NCBI RefSeq assembly: GCF_003933235.1
Contig: NZ_RWJI01000001.1
Coordinates: forward strand, 936,001 to 1,000,000
DNA from: Sphingorhabdus wooponensis
GTDB taxonomy: Bacteria > Pseudomonadota > Alphaproteobacteria > Sphingomonadales > Sphingomonadaceae
Direction: 5' to 3'
Length of the DNA: 64,000 nucleotides
A program made the translations under genes and the position numbers. The notes below the pieces were generated by a model, which was given only the letters and a program-made list of their open reading frames with translations, ran no database searches and was not told the DNA's origin. This document shows, one piece after another, positions 39,478 through 47,512 of the stretch (its first letter is position 1; the number at the start of each line of letters is the position of its first letter).

Positions 39478-40631
39478 TGGAAACCAGAGCTGGCGATCCT
39501 GGGGCATTTGCCCATTTTGATCTTCACCGCGTGCCCTCGCCTGCCTTTGTGGTGGACGAGGCGGCGCTGCGGCGGAACCTTGCCATTTTGGCGGACATCA
39601 AAAATCGGTCGGGCGCAAAAATACTCTGCGCGATGAAGGCGTTTTCCATGTGGAAAGTTGCACCCGTCATTAGTGAGTATCTGGATGGCGTATGCAGTTC
39701 GGGTCTTTGGGAATCGCGCCTTGCTCGTGATTATTACAAGGGCGAAATCGCGACTTATTGCGCGGGTTATAAAGAGACCGATATGGCCGAAATCGTTGAA
39801 ATATCCGACCATGTGATTTTTAACAGTCCATCGCAGCATTCCCGTTTTGCATCGTTCTTGAATGACAGTGTCGATGTCGGCCTACGCATCAACCCCGAAC
39901 ATGCCGAGGGCGAGGTCGCGAAATACGACCCCTGCTCGCCCGGATCACGGCTTGGGTTTCCGGTTAGCCAGTTGAAGGTTGAGCATCTCGAGGGTGTCTC
40001 AGGGCTGCACTTCCATACGCTTTGTGAACAGGATTTCGAACCGCTTAAGCGCACATGGGAGATGTTGAAGCCGCATATCGCACCTTTTTTTGGGCAGCTA
40101 AGTTGGCTAAACTTTGGTGGCGGCCACCATATCACCCGCGCAGATTATCAGCGCGACGAACTGGTTAACTTTATTCAAGAAGTTCGTTCCGAAACAGGCT
40201 TAGACGTTTATCTAGAGCCCGGTGAAGCCATAGCGCTAGATGCCGGTATTCTGATTGGCGAATTGCTCGACGTTTTTGAAAATGATCTTCAAGTTGGCAT
40301 AACCGACATCAGCGCGACCTGCCACATGCCGGATGTCATTGAGGCGCCCTATCGCCCCGCTATGCTCGGAGAGCGCTCAGAAGGCTCTCCAGTGCGCCTT
40401 GGAGGGCCGTCTTGTCTCGCCGGTGACATCATTGGTGATTATGTTTTGCCTGTTGCAGCAGAGCCTGGTGCGCGTTTCGCATTCCTAGATCAGGCACATT
40501 ATTCTATGGTCAAGACCAATACATTTAATGGTGTACCTTTGCCATCAATCTGGCTGTGGAATAGCGATACGGATGCGCTTGAATGCGTGCGTTCCTTCGA
40601 CTGGACCGCGTTCCGCGACCGTCTCAGCTAA
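39477..40631 (+). CDS. nspC: Carboxynorspermidine decarboxylase
   Basis: This 384-residue PLP enzyme of the alanine-racemase-fold decarboxylases removes the carboxyl group of carboxyspermidine or carboxynorspermidine, producing the triamine. The PLP lysine is Lys54 in ILCAMKAFSMW. Other fold III segments are the LNFGGGHHITR loop, EPGEAIALDAG, and the catalytic Cys in GPSCLAGDIIGDY. The ATG at 39477 overlaps the preceding stop as TAATG, so it is made together with the dehydrogenase. Ornithine decarboxylase follows 127 bases downstream. Together they form an alternative spermidine route that does not need S-adenosylmethionine decarboxylase. Confidence 0.93.
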   Translation: METRAGDPGAFAHFDLHRVPSPAFVVDEAALRRNLAILADIKNRSGAKILCAMKAFSMWKVAPVISEYLDGVCSSGLWESRLARDYYKGEIATYCAGYKETDMAEIVEISDHVIFNSPSQHSRFASFLNDSVDVGLRINPEHAEGEVAKYDPCSPGSRLGFPVSQLKVEHLEGVSGLHFHTLCEQDFEPLKRTWEMLKPHIAPFFGQLSWLNFGGGHHITRADYQRDELVNFIQEVRSETGLDVYLEPGEAIALDAGILIGELLDVFENDLQVGITDISATCHMPDVIEAPYRPAMLGERSEGSPVRLGGPSCLAGDIIGDYVLPVAAEPGARFAFLDQAHYSMVKTNTFNGVPLPSIWLWNSDTDALECVRSFDWTAFRDRLS

Positions 40632-40649
40632 AAACCAAACGAATCACTT

Positions 40650-40758
40650 TACAACACCCCCAGCTTTTCATAAGGCGCACGTCCGCTGCCCCAGGGGGAC
40701 TTCCAATAACCGCAAGGCAGCCTTGTTGTTTCATGTTATCTTTTGGGGGTCCCTTGAA
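40650..40758 (+). ncRNA. speF-like cis-regulatory RNA leader of the ornithine decarboxylase
   Basis: The 127-base gap before the decarboxylase holds paired elements: GCTGCC (40685-40690) with GGCAGC (40716-40721) enclosing a loop that contains AACCGCAA; GGGAC (40696-40700) with GTCCC (40749-40753); and C-rich runs (40657-40661 and 40689-40692) that could pair with the GGGGG ribosome binding site at 40745-40749. From memory the GCGCACGTCCGCTGCC and ACCGCAAGGCAGCC segments resemble the speF RNA motif found upstream of alphaproteobacterial ornithine decarboxylases. A small out-of-frame ORF (40733-40789) overlaps the decarboxylase start and may matter too. Confidence 0.6.
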
Positions 40759-41964
40759 TTGTACGAGAACACTGACGCACTTGCTGTAGTCCGCGCCCTC
40801 CGCCCGGACGAACCAATCACGCTACTTCGCCCACATGCTGCAGCACGCGCGGCCCGTTTCTTCGTTGAGAAGTTTCAGGGTAAGTCGCTATATGCGGTAA
40901 AAGCGAACCCATCACCTGCCCTTCTGGAAACCCTTTGGGAAGCGGGCATCACGCATTATGATGTGGCGTCCTTGGGGGAAGTTCGGCTGGTCCATAAATT
41001 CCTGCCAAAGGCAAAGCTTTGCTTCATGCATCCGGTGAAGAGCGAGCGTGCCATCGCGCAGGCCTATCACAACCATAATGTCCGTACCTTCAGCCTCGAC
41101 AGCCGTGAAGAGCTGGATAAAATCGTGCGCGCCACCGATGGTGCGACAGATCTCGAATTGTGCGTGCGCATTCGGGTTTCTTCTGAACATGCAAAGTTGA
41201 GCCTTGCGTCAAAATTTGGCGCAGATCCATCAGAGGTGGCTGACCTGTTGGTTGCAACACGTCAGGTTGCCGACAGCCTTGGCATTTGCTTTCATGTTGG
41301 CAGTCAGGCTATGACCCCAGCAGCTTATGCTGAAGCCATGGAGCATGTCCGCGCTGCGATTGTAAAGGCATCGGTGACGGTTGACATCGTGGATGTAGGC
41401 GGTGGCTTTCCTTCCGTTTATCCTGGCATGGAGCCTCCGGCGCTGGATGGCTACTTCGATGTCATTCACGATTGCTTTGAAGATTTGCCAATCAGCTACT
41501 CCGCAGAGCTTTGGTGCGAACCTGGCCGTGCATTGTGCGCCGAATATGCATCTTTGCTCGTGAAGGTTGAGAAACGTCGCGGGAATGAGTTGTTTATCAA
41601 CGACGGCGCTTATGGTTCGCTGTTCGACGCCGCCCATATCGGCTGGCGCTTCCCTGTGGCGCTTCAGCGGTCGGAAACCTCAATTGGTACCCAGATGGCT
41701 GAATTCAGCTTCTACGGGCCTACCTGCGACGATATGGACCATATGACGGGGCCCTTCATTCTTCCAGATGATGTTCAGGCTGGAGACTATATCGAAGTTG
41801 GCATGCTCGGCGCTTATGGCTGCGCCATGCGCACAGAGTTTAACGGCTTTGGCGAAACAGAAACGCTGGTTGTATCAGATCAGCCAATGGCAACGCTTTA
41901 TGGCTGGGCTCCAGCCAATGATGAAGGCGTGAGGGCCACGCGTTCGCAAAGCTCAAAGATCTAA
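40759..41964 (+). CDS. Ornithine decarboxylase-like type III PLP enzyme
   Basis: This enzyme of about 401 residues decarboxylates ornithine (or a related basic amino acid) to a diamine, feeding the carboxyspermidine pathway encoded just upstream. The PLP lysine is Lys48 in LYAVKANPSP. Conserved segments are CFHVGSQ, VDVGGGFPSVYPG, WCEPGRALCAEY and the catalytic Cys in YGPTCDDMDHM, in the ornithine decarboxylase and not the diaminopimelate decarboxylase pattern. No ATG fits; the best start is a TTG at 40759, nine bases after GGGGG, with other TTG codons upstream near 40723-40728 possible. A terminator hairpin follows the stop. Confidence 0.9.
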   Translation: MYENTDALAVVRALRPDEPITLLRPHAAARAARFFVEKFQGKSLYAVKANPSPALLETLWEAGITHYDVASLGEVRLVHKFLPKAKLCFMHPVKSERAIAQAYHNHNVRTFSLDSREELDKIVRATDGATDLELCVRIRVSSEHAKLSLASKFGADPSEVADLLVATRQVADSLGICFHVGSQAMTPAAYAEAMEHVRAAIVKASVTVDIVDVGGGFPSVYPGMEPPALDGYFDVIHDCFEDLPISYSAELWCEPGRALCAEYASLLVKVEKRRGNELFINDGAYGSLFDAAHIGWRFPVALQRSETSIGTQMAEFSFYGPTCDDMDHMTGPFILPDDVQAGDYIEVGMLGAYGCAMRTEFNGFGETETLVVSDQPMATLYGWAPANDEGVRATRSQSSKI

Positions 41965-41995
41965 GTTACATTTGACAATTTGTCTGAGGTGCATC

Positions 41996-42027
41996 ACCCT
42001 CTCCACCTAATGAATGGGAGGGTTTTT
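41996..42027 (+). terminator. Terminator hairpin carrying the next gene's ribosome binding site
   Basis: The arm ACCCTCTCCA (41996-42005) pairs with TGGGAGGGT (42015-42023) with one bulged T, then comes a T run (42023-42027). It looks like an intrinsic terminator for the ornithine decarboxylase. The 3' arm contains GGGAGGG, which is also the ribosome binding site of the MAPEG gene starting at 42030. Confidence 0.75.
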
Positions 42028-42029
42028 AT

Positions 42030-42458
42030 ATGAACACAGCTATTTTAGCGCCAGCAGCGGCATTGGTCCTGTGGTCTGTTTTCATGATGTATTGGCTCAT
42101 GGCGGCGCGGCTGCCCGCAATGGCGAAAATCGGCGTGGATCTTGGTAAGGCTGCACCCGGCGGACGGGGACAAGACATTGATCCTAATTTGCCGCCGCCT
42201 GTCGCTTGGAAGTCGCATAATTATGCGCATCTCATGGAACAACCTACTGTGTTCTACGCCGCAGTCGTAATCCTAGCTATATCCGGCGGCGCAAGCGAAA
42301 TTTCTGTTTATTTGGCGTGGGGATACACCGTTTTGCGGGTACTCCACAGTGTCTGGCAATCGACAGTAAATGTCGTCAGCGTCCGGTTTGTTTTGTTTCT
42401 GTTGTCATCATTATGTCTGACGGTTTTGGCCGTGCAGGCAGTGGTTGCGACAATTTAA
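42030..42458 (+). CDS. MAPEG family membrane protein, copy 1
   Basis: This 142-residue four-helix membrane protein belongs to the MAPEG family (membrane-associated proteins in eicosanoid and glutathione metabolism). Hydrophobic spans lie at about 5-27, 72-90, 94-112 and 118-140. The family's conserved loop is NYAHLMEQPTVFYA, followed by WGYTVLRVLHSVWQ with the conserved Arg/His. Eukaryotic relatives are glutathione transferases; for bacterial ones the substrate is mostly unknown. The ribosome binding site GGGAGGG lies inside a terminator hairpin. A paralogue follows 11 bases after the stop. Confidence 0.88.
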   Translation: MNTAILAPAAALVLWSVFMMYWLMAARLPAMAKIGVDLGKAAPGGRGQDIDPNLPPPVAWKSHNYAHLMEQPTVFYAAVVILAISGGASEISVYLAWGYTVLRVLHSVWQSTVNVVSVRFVLFLLSSLCLTVLAVQAVVATI

Positions 42459-42469
42459 GGGGGAGTAAT

Positions 42470-42913
42470 ATGGAAAGTAATATTTTAGGACCAGTCGTCG
42501 CGCTTGCGGCGTGGACAATGATTATCTGGATATGGATGTATGCCACACGCCTGCCAGCGATGGGCCGTGCAGGCATTGACGGAACCAAGATCATTGGCTC
42601 TTCCAGCGGTGCGTTGCGTGAGGCACTTATCGCCAAAGGCGAAGAAAAAGCGTCTTGGGTTGCAGATAATTACAATCACTTACATGAAGCACCTACCGTA
42701 TTTTATGCAGTATGCTTGGTGCTGGCGATGATAGGGCAAGGCGACAATTTGAACGCGACTATAGCTTGGGCATATGTCGGACTTCGCGTAGCGCACAGCT
42801 TAGTTCAGATTTTTTCTAACCGCGTGATCATTCGCTTTGCTTTGTTTGCGCTGTCATCCATCGCACTCATGATCCTCGTGGCGCATTCCGTGATGTCGGT
42901 ACTGCTCCACTAA
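42470..42913 (+). CDS. MAPEG family membrane protein, copy 2
   Basis: This 147-residue paralogue of the preceding gene has the same four spans and core: a LGPVVALAAWTM first helix, TRLPAMGRAGID, the NYNHLHEAPTVFYAV loop and WAYVGLRVAHSLVQ. The ATG at 42470 has AAGGGGGAG upstream; the longer open frame would overlap copy 1. The two copies clearly arose by tandem duplication but are well diverged, especially in the loop after helix one (GSSSGALREALIAKGEEKA here against a Gly/Pro-rich GGRGQDIDPN loop). The stop overlaps the stop of the convergent rlmD-like gene by four bases. Confidence 0.88.
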   Translation: MESNILGPVVALAAWTMIIWIWMYATRLPAMGRAGIDGTKIIGSSSGALREALIAKGEEKASWVADNYNHLHEAPTVFYAVCLVLAMIGQGDNLNATIAWAYVGLRVAHSLVQIFSNRVIIRFALFALSSIALMILVAHSVMSVLLH

Positions 42914-44109
42914 CGGCTAAAATGGCCGACTAGCTCGATATGGGTTGACCAGCGGAACTGCCCCACCGGCCAGATCCGCTGCAACCTGTATCCGGCAGCT
43001 ACCAAAGTTTTTGCATCCCGCGCAAAGCTGGCGGGGTTACAGCTAACATAAGCTATATTTTGCACATTCGACGCGGCCAACTGCGCCACCTGCTCCTTTG
43101 CACCGGCGCGGGGTGGATCAAGCACGACTGATTGGAATTTGTTGAGTTCGTCCGCCGTGAGCGGTCGCCGGAAAAGATCACGATGCTCTGTAAATATAGT
43201 TCGGCCCGTAGGCCCTGCTGCTGCCTTAAGAGCGAGACTGGCCTGCAGATCAGCTTCACCTGCATAAACCTTACGACCTTGCCCCATCGATAAGGCGAAA
43301 GTTCCAGAGCCTGCAAACAAGTCCGCCACTAAAGTGTCGTTCCCAATAATGGAATTGACCGCATGCACCAACTCCGCCTCACCATCAACAGTGGCTTGCA
43401 GGAAGCCATAAGGCTGATAACCCACTGCAACACCGCTAAGCGTTACAGTAACGGGCTCTGGTTCAAAAAAAGGTACAGGACCATAGCCTTCATCTAGCGA
43501 TAGGCGCGCGAGATTGTGGGTCTTTGCAAACTCTGACAATAACTCATGCGTATCTAGATCATTGGCGATCCAATTCTCAATTAGTACATCGACGCCCTGG
43601 TCAACCATCGCCAATTTTATCTGCACCTGACGAGCCCGATTGAGTCGTGGTTCGAGCAAACCGCGTATCGGTGCAAGCAAAGCAAATAGCTCCGGTGCCA
43701 TAACCTCACACTGACGCAAATCGATGATACGGTGGCTTTTTTCGGTACTGAAACCCAGCTGGAAATGCTTGCCGGCCCAAGCCGAGCGCACTGCGATGCG
43801 GCGACGTGACATAGGCGGCGACAGATAAACAGGCATCAGTTCGCCGATGCTGACCTGTTGCGTCGCCAGGGCGTGCGTTACACGTTCGGCAATGAATAGC
43901 CGCTGGCTGTCTTCGTCCAGATGCTGCAACTGGCAACCACCACATAATGGAAAATGCTGGCATGGCGGCGCAACATGATGCGGACCATGGATTAAGCCGC
44001 CCGACGGATCGACAATGTCGCCCGGCGCAGCGAGCGCTACATAACGTCCGTTTGCCGTGACGCCATCACCGCGTGCGGCCACCCTAATTATTTCTTCTGT
44101 CAATTCCAT
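42910..44109 (-). CDS. 23S rRNA/tRNA uracil-5-methyltransferase family protein
   Basis: This 399-residue SAM-dependent RNA m5U methyltransferase belongs to the RumA/RlmD-TrmA family. A 4Fe-4S cysteine set is in CQHFPLCGGCQLQH with a further Cys (RQCEVM). The SAM fold is ADLFAGSGTFALSMG, the catalytic DPPRAGA loop follows, and the nucleophilic Cys is in IAYVSCNPASFARD. A TRAM-like N-domain starts the protein. The ATG at 44109 is favoured over an upstream ATG as it begins the TRAM domain (MELTEEIIRVAARGDGV). The precise RNA target (U747, U1939 or tRNA U54) is not resolved. It lies downstream of ilvD on the same strand. Confidence 0.88.
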   Translation of the reverse strand: MELTEEIIRVAARGDGVTANGRYVALAAPGDIVDPSGGLIHGPHHVAPPCQHFPLCGGCQLQHLDEDSQRLFIAERVTHALATQQVSIGELMPVYLSPPMSRRRIAVRSAWAGKHFQLGFSTEKSHRIIDLRQCEVMAPELFALLAPIRGLLEPRLNRARQVQIKLAMVDQGVDVLIENWIANDLDTHELLSEFAKTHNLARLSLDEGYGPVPFFEPEPVTVTLSGVAVGYQPYGFLQATVDGEAELVHAVNSIIGNDTLVADLFAGSGTFALSMGQGRKVYAGEADLQASLALKAAAGPTGRTIFTEHRDLFRRPLTADELNKFQSVVLDPPRAGAKEQVAQLAASNVQNIAYVSCNPASFARDAKTLVAAGYRLQRIWPVGQFRWSTHIELVGHFSR

Positions 44110-44151
44110 ACTGCCCCATGCCCGTGAAGGGGCAAGCAATCAACCGGCGAC

Positions 44152-45873
44152 TTAAATATCAGCAAAAACGTGCGTTTCCTTGGCGCCACCGGGATGCGTG
44201 ACCGCGCCTTTATAGGCGGGCCCCACATTTTGGGCATAACGCCAAATTGCACCGGACTGATAATCCGTCTCACGCGGCTTCCAGTTTTTACGACGTTCCT
44301 CAAGAACTTCTGCAGCAACATTCAGATCAATGACGCCTGTTTCGGCATTAATCATGATCTCGTCACCATCCTCTACCAATGCTATGGGACCGCCCAAAGC
44401 GGCCTCTGGTCCAACATGACCAATGCAGAAGCCACGCGTTGCGCCTGAGAAGCGGCCATCGGTAATAAGCGCAACCTTTTCGCCCATCCCCTGCCCGTAA
44501 AGCGCAGCCGTTGTCGATAGCATCTCGCGCATGCCTGGGCCGCCCCGTGGACCTTCATAGCGGATCACAATGACTGAACCTTCACGAATTTCGCGCGCCT
44601 CAACCGCGGCGAAGCAATCTTCTTCGCAATCGAATACCTGAGCTGGGCCAGTGAATATCAAACGGTCCATGCCCGCGACTTTCACGATTGCGCCTTCTGG
44701 AGCCAGCGTCCCGCGAAGTCCAACAACTCCGCCAGTCGGCGTTATGGGGGCGGTTGCAGGATAAATGACTTTTTGGTCGGGGTTCCACGTGATTTGGTCG
44801 ATATTCTCGCCAAGTGTTTTACCCGTCACTGTCATACAGTCGCCAAATAACAAGCCTTCAGCCAGCAATGACTTCATGAGCATGTACACACCACCCGCAT
44901 CATACATGTCACGCGCGACAAACTGACCACCGGGTTGGAGATCGGCCATATATGGGGTGGTCTTAAAGGCATCTGCCACATCAAATAGGTCAAAATCTAT
45001 TCCAGCCTCATGCGCCATGGCAGGTAAATGTAATGCGCCGTTAGTAGATCCCCCTGTTGCGGCGACAATACGTGCAGCATTTACAAAGGCTTCACGCGTA
45101 CATATGTCACGCGGCCTGATGTTACGTGCAAGCAATTCCATAACTTGAACGCCCGCGGCATGCGCGATTTGGTCGCGTGTCGAATATGGCGCAGGTGCCA
45201 TGTTACTGTTGGGCAAAGAAAGGCCAATTGCCTCGCCAACGCAGGCCATAGTGTTCGCCGTATATTGACCACCACATGCGCCGTGGCCGGGGCACGCAAC
45301 ACGCTCAAGCTCTTCCAATTCCGATAGAGGACAAGCGCCTGCCGCATATTTGCCTACGATTTCGAACACGTCCTTAACGGTGACGTCTTTGTTATTGTGC
45401 CGTCCAGGAAGGATGGAGCCACCATACACAAAGATTGAAGGCACGTTTAAGCGCAACATAGCCATCATGATACCGGGCAGCGACTTGTCGCATCCGGCAA
45501 AGCCTACCAGCGCGTCATAGCAGTGGCCACGAACCGATAGCTCCACCGAGTCCGCAATAACTTCGCGACTGACGAGTGAAGATTTCATCCCCTGATGCCC
45601 CATGGCAATACCGTCCGTCACGGTAATGGTATTAAAACGGCGCGGCATACCACCGCCCTGCTCCACACCAACGCGTGCGATATCGGCTTGGGCATCGAGC
45701 GTCGTATTGCACGGGGCACTATCATTTCCGGCGGAGACCACGCCAACAAAAGGACGCGCAATTTCTTCGGCAGTAAGCCCCATTGCGTAATAATAGCTGC
45801 GATGCGGGGCGCGTTCCGGCCCTACAGACACATGGCGGCTTGGCAATTTGGACTTGTCGAATTGGTTTGGCAT
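44152..45873 (-). CDS. ilvD: Dihydroxy-acid dehydratase
   Basis: This 573-residue Fe-S dehydratase makes the 2-oxo acids of valine and isoleucine from their dihydroxy precursors. Signatures are [17 protein letters not shown] (a cluster Cys), [16 protein letters not shown] (another cluster Cys) and the C-terminal [20 protein letters not shown]. Length fits the ilvD/edd family, and the branched-chain form is preferred over 6-phosphogluconate dehydratase from its N-terminus ([19 protein letters not shown]). The open frame extends to 45948, but the ATG at 45873 has a strong GGAGGT ribosome binding site. It lies 35 bases downstream of the N-formylglutamate amidohydrolase gene. Confidence 0.92.
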   Translation of the reverse strand: MPNQFDKSKLPSRHVSVGPERAPHRSYYYAMGLTAEEIARPFVGVVSAGNDSAPCNTTLDAQADIARVGVEQGGGMPRRFNTITVTDGIAMGHQGMKSSLVSREVIADSVELSVRGHCYDALVGFAGCDKSLPGIMMAMLRLNVPSIFVYGGSILPGRHNNKDVTVKDVFEIVGKYAAGACPLSELEELERVACPGHGACGGQYTANTMACVGEAIGLSLPNSNMAPAPYSTRDQIAHAAGVQVMELLARNIRPRDICTREAFVNAARIVAATGGSTNGALHLPAMAHEAGIDFDLFDVADAFKTTPYMADLQPGGQFVARDMYDAGGVYMLMKSLLAEGLLFGDCMTVTGKTLGENIDQITWNPDQKVIYPATAPITPTGGVVGLRGTLAPEGAIVKVAGMDRLIFTGPAQVFDCEEDCFAAVEAREIREGSVIVIRYEGPRGGPGMREMLSTTAALYGQGMGEKVALITDGRFSGATRGFCIGHVGPEAALGGPIALVEDGDEIMINAETGVIDLNVAAEVLEERRKNWKPRETDYQSGAIWRYAQNVGPAYKGAVTHPGGAKETHVFADI

Positions 45874-45908
45874 AATGACCTCCGTTAAGTGGAGCGCTTT
45901 AAGCCATT

Positions 45909-46646
45909 TTATATGGATAAGCCAAGCTGTTCCGAAACAAAATGGCACATATCTGCCAGTGTGCGTGCATATCTTGCTTGGCCATCGGGATGGCAGGATA
46001 TGTCCTGCCGCATCTCGATACCAATATAGGCTATGTCATTGGCTTCGGCGTGGCGGTTCATCGTCGCGTTCAGCAGCTTGCCTGAATAAGGTAGTTGGTC
46101 GCCGACGGTATACCCTGCACTTTCAAGAAATGGGATTGCGAGTTTGGAGGCGGCTTCCTTATCATTATATAACACACCAACCTGCCATGGCCTTGCTTCA
46201 TCTGGCTTGCTCTCCAATGCCGGCGTAAAGCTGTGGAGAGATAAGATAAGTTTTGGGCGATGTTGAGCCAGCAGCTCACTTAAATGGAAATGATAGGGCT
46301 TATGAAATCGTTCCAGCCGTGCTTCTTTTTCGTTTTCGCTGATCGCGTTGCCGGGAATGGGTAATCCATCACTTGCGCTAGGAATTGCTGAATCATCATA
46401 CAAATCTCTATTCAAGTCGACAACCAGACGCGAATAACCGCCGAGAAATGCAGAGAAACCATCCTCGCGTGCAATTAAGCGCGCAACAGAGGCTACCCCG
46501 ATATCCCATGCAATATGTGTGTTAAGGCAGGCTCGATCAATTCGAAGGTCGATATCGGAAGGAACATGATTTGAAGCATGGTCTCCAATGATAAGGAAAC
46601 CGCCTTTGCGCGGCTTTCCAAATATTTCGAAGGGAGCATCCGTCAT
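45909..46646 (-). CDS. N-formylglutamate amidohydrolase family protein
   Basis: This 245-residue protein of the N-formylglutamate amidohydrolase (HutG-like) family has [12 protein letters not shown] near the N-terminus, [37 protein letters not shown] and [11 protein letters not shown]. These His, Glu and Asp residues match the expected metal and catalytic positions. The ATG at 46646 overlaps the ispE stop as ATGA. The usual histidine-utilisation genes are absent, so the physiological substrate may be another N-acyl amino acid. Assignment to the family is firm, substrate is not. Confidence 0.85.
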   Translation of the reverse strand: MTDAPFEIFGKPRKGGFLIIGDHASNHVPSDIDLRIDRACLNTHIAWDIGVASVARLIAREDGFSAFLGGYSRLVVDLNRDLYDDSAIPSASDGLPIPGNAISENEKEARLERFHKPYHFHLSELLAQHRPKLILSLHSFTPALESKPDEARPWQVGVLYNDKEAASKLAIPFLESAGYTVGDQLPYSGKLLNATMNRHAEANDIAYIGIEMRQDISCHPDGQARYARTLADMCHFVSEQLGLSI

Positions 46647-47470
46647 CGCAGCACACTGGCCATAGACCACCAATGCGGTTCCAGCCTTGCTCTTGCGGCC
46701 TCTAGTGATGTGACATCATCAAATAACGCAAAGCATGTTGCGCCAGACCCGGACATACGCACCATGGATGGCTCGGCCTGTGCAAGCTGGGTCAAAATGT
46801 CCGTAATGACGGGACATATCTTAGATGCTATCGGTTCAAGGTCGTTGCGCCCAGTAATTGTGGCATCCCACATATCGCCGCGACCAACTGCGCCGCCATC
46901 AATGCCGCCCCAAGCCTGAAATATTGCCGCTGTAGAAACAGATTGAAGGGGGTTTACCAGCAACAAATGTCGCGCGGGAACATTGCTATCATCCAAAAAG
47001 GCCAATGCCGTTCCGGTGCCACTACCAAAACTTGGGCGGCTGAACACGCAAGCGGGAATGTCTGCGCCTAACGGGGCAAGAATATCTGCCAGTTCTCGCT
47101 CGGAGGCACCCAGTGTCCAGAGCTTGTTAAGAAGCCTTGCAGTTGCCGCTGCGTCGGCCGACCCCCCGCCAATGCCCGAAGCAATTGGCAATCTTTTGTC
47201 GAGCCGAATTGCAGCTCCTTGCTTGACACCAAAATGCGCCTGTAACGACAAGGCCGCTTTCAGCACCAAATTGTTTTCATCGGCGTTTAGGTCGGCTCCA
47301 AAAGGGCCTACAATCTCCAAGCTCAGATCTTTTGCAGGGCGTGCGTTCAGAATATCGCCGTCTTGCGCAAAGGCGAACAGCGTTTCGATATCATGATAGC
47401 CATCATACCGCCGTTTACGAACGTGCAAGGCGAGATTAATCTTTGCAAAGGCTATTTCAGAATATTCCAC
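46643..47470 (-). CDS. ispE: 4-diphosphocytidyl-2-C-methyl-D-erythritol kinase
   Basis: This 275-residue GHMP kinase carries out the fourth step of the non-mevalonate (MEP) isoprenoid pathway. The N-terminal AFAKINLALHV and the glycine-rich ATP loop PIASGIGGGSADAAA (near 95-109) are clear, and the C-terminal MVRMSGSGATCFALF motif closes the site. The start is a GTG at 47470 (GTG-GAA-TAT). It is first in a minus-strand run ispE-N-formylglutamate amidohydrolase-ilvD-rlmD-like. A hairpin separates it from the ETF-ubiquinone oxidoreductase stop upstream. Confidence 0.93.
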   Translation of the reverse strand: MEYSEIAFAKINLALHVRKRRYDGYHDIETLFAFAQDGDILNARPAKDLSLEIVGPFGADLNADENNLVLKAALSLQAHFGVKQGAAIRLDKRLPIASGIGGGSADAAATARLLNKLWTLGASERELADILAPLGADIPACVFSRPSFGSGTGTALAFLDDSNVPARHLLLVNPLQSVSTAAIFQAWGGIDGGAVGRGDMWDATITGRNDLEPIASKICPVITDILTQLAQAEPSMVRMSGSGATCFALFDDVTSLEAARARLEPHWWSMASVLR

Positions 47471-47486
47471 GATTGCCCTTAACCCC

Positions 47487-47509
47487 GGGTGGCGAAGAAA
47501 GCGCCACCC
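47487..47509 (-). terminator. Hairpin after the ETF-ubiquinone oxidoreductase gene
   Basis: An 8-base perfect stem (GGGTGGCG, 47487-47494, with CGCCACCC, 47502-47509) with a 7-base loop lies right after the stop codon of the minus-strand oxidoreductase gene and before ispE. There is no U tract, so it may slow or protect, and only weakly terminate, transcription. Confidence 0.5.
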
Positions 47510-47512
47510 CTA

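Noticed and set aside
41972-41977. Perfect TTGACA as a -35 box before the MAPEG genes
   Set aside because: No acceptable -10 box lies 16-18 bases downstream (CACCCT), so a standard sigma70 promoter cannot be claimed.
44112-44134. Small hairpin TGCCCC/GGGGCA between ilvD and the rlmD-like gene
   Set aside because: Six pairs with an 11-base loop and no T tract are too weak to call a terminator.
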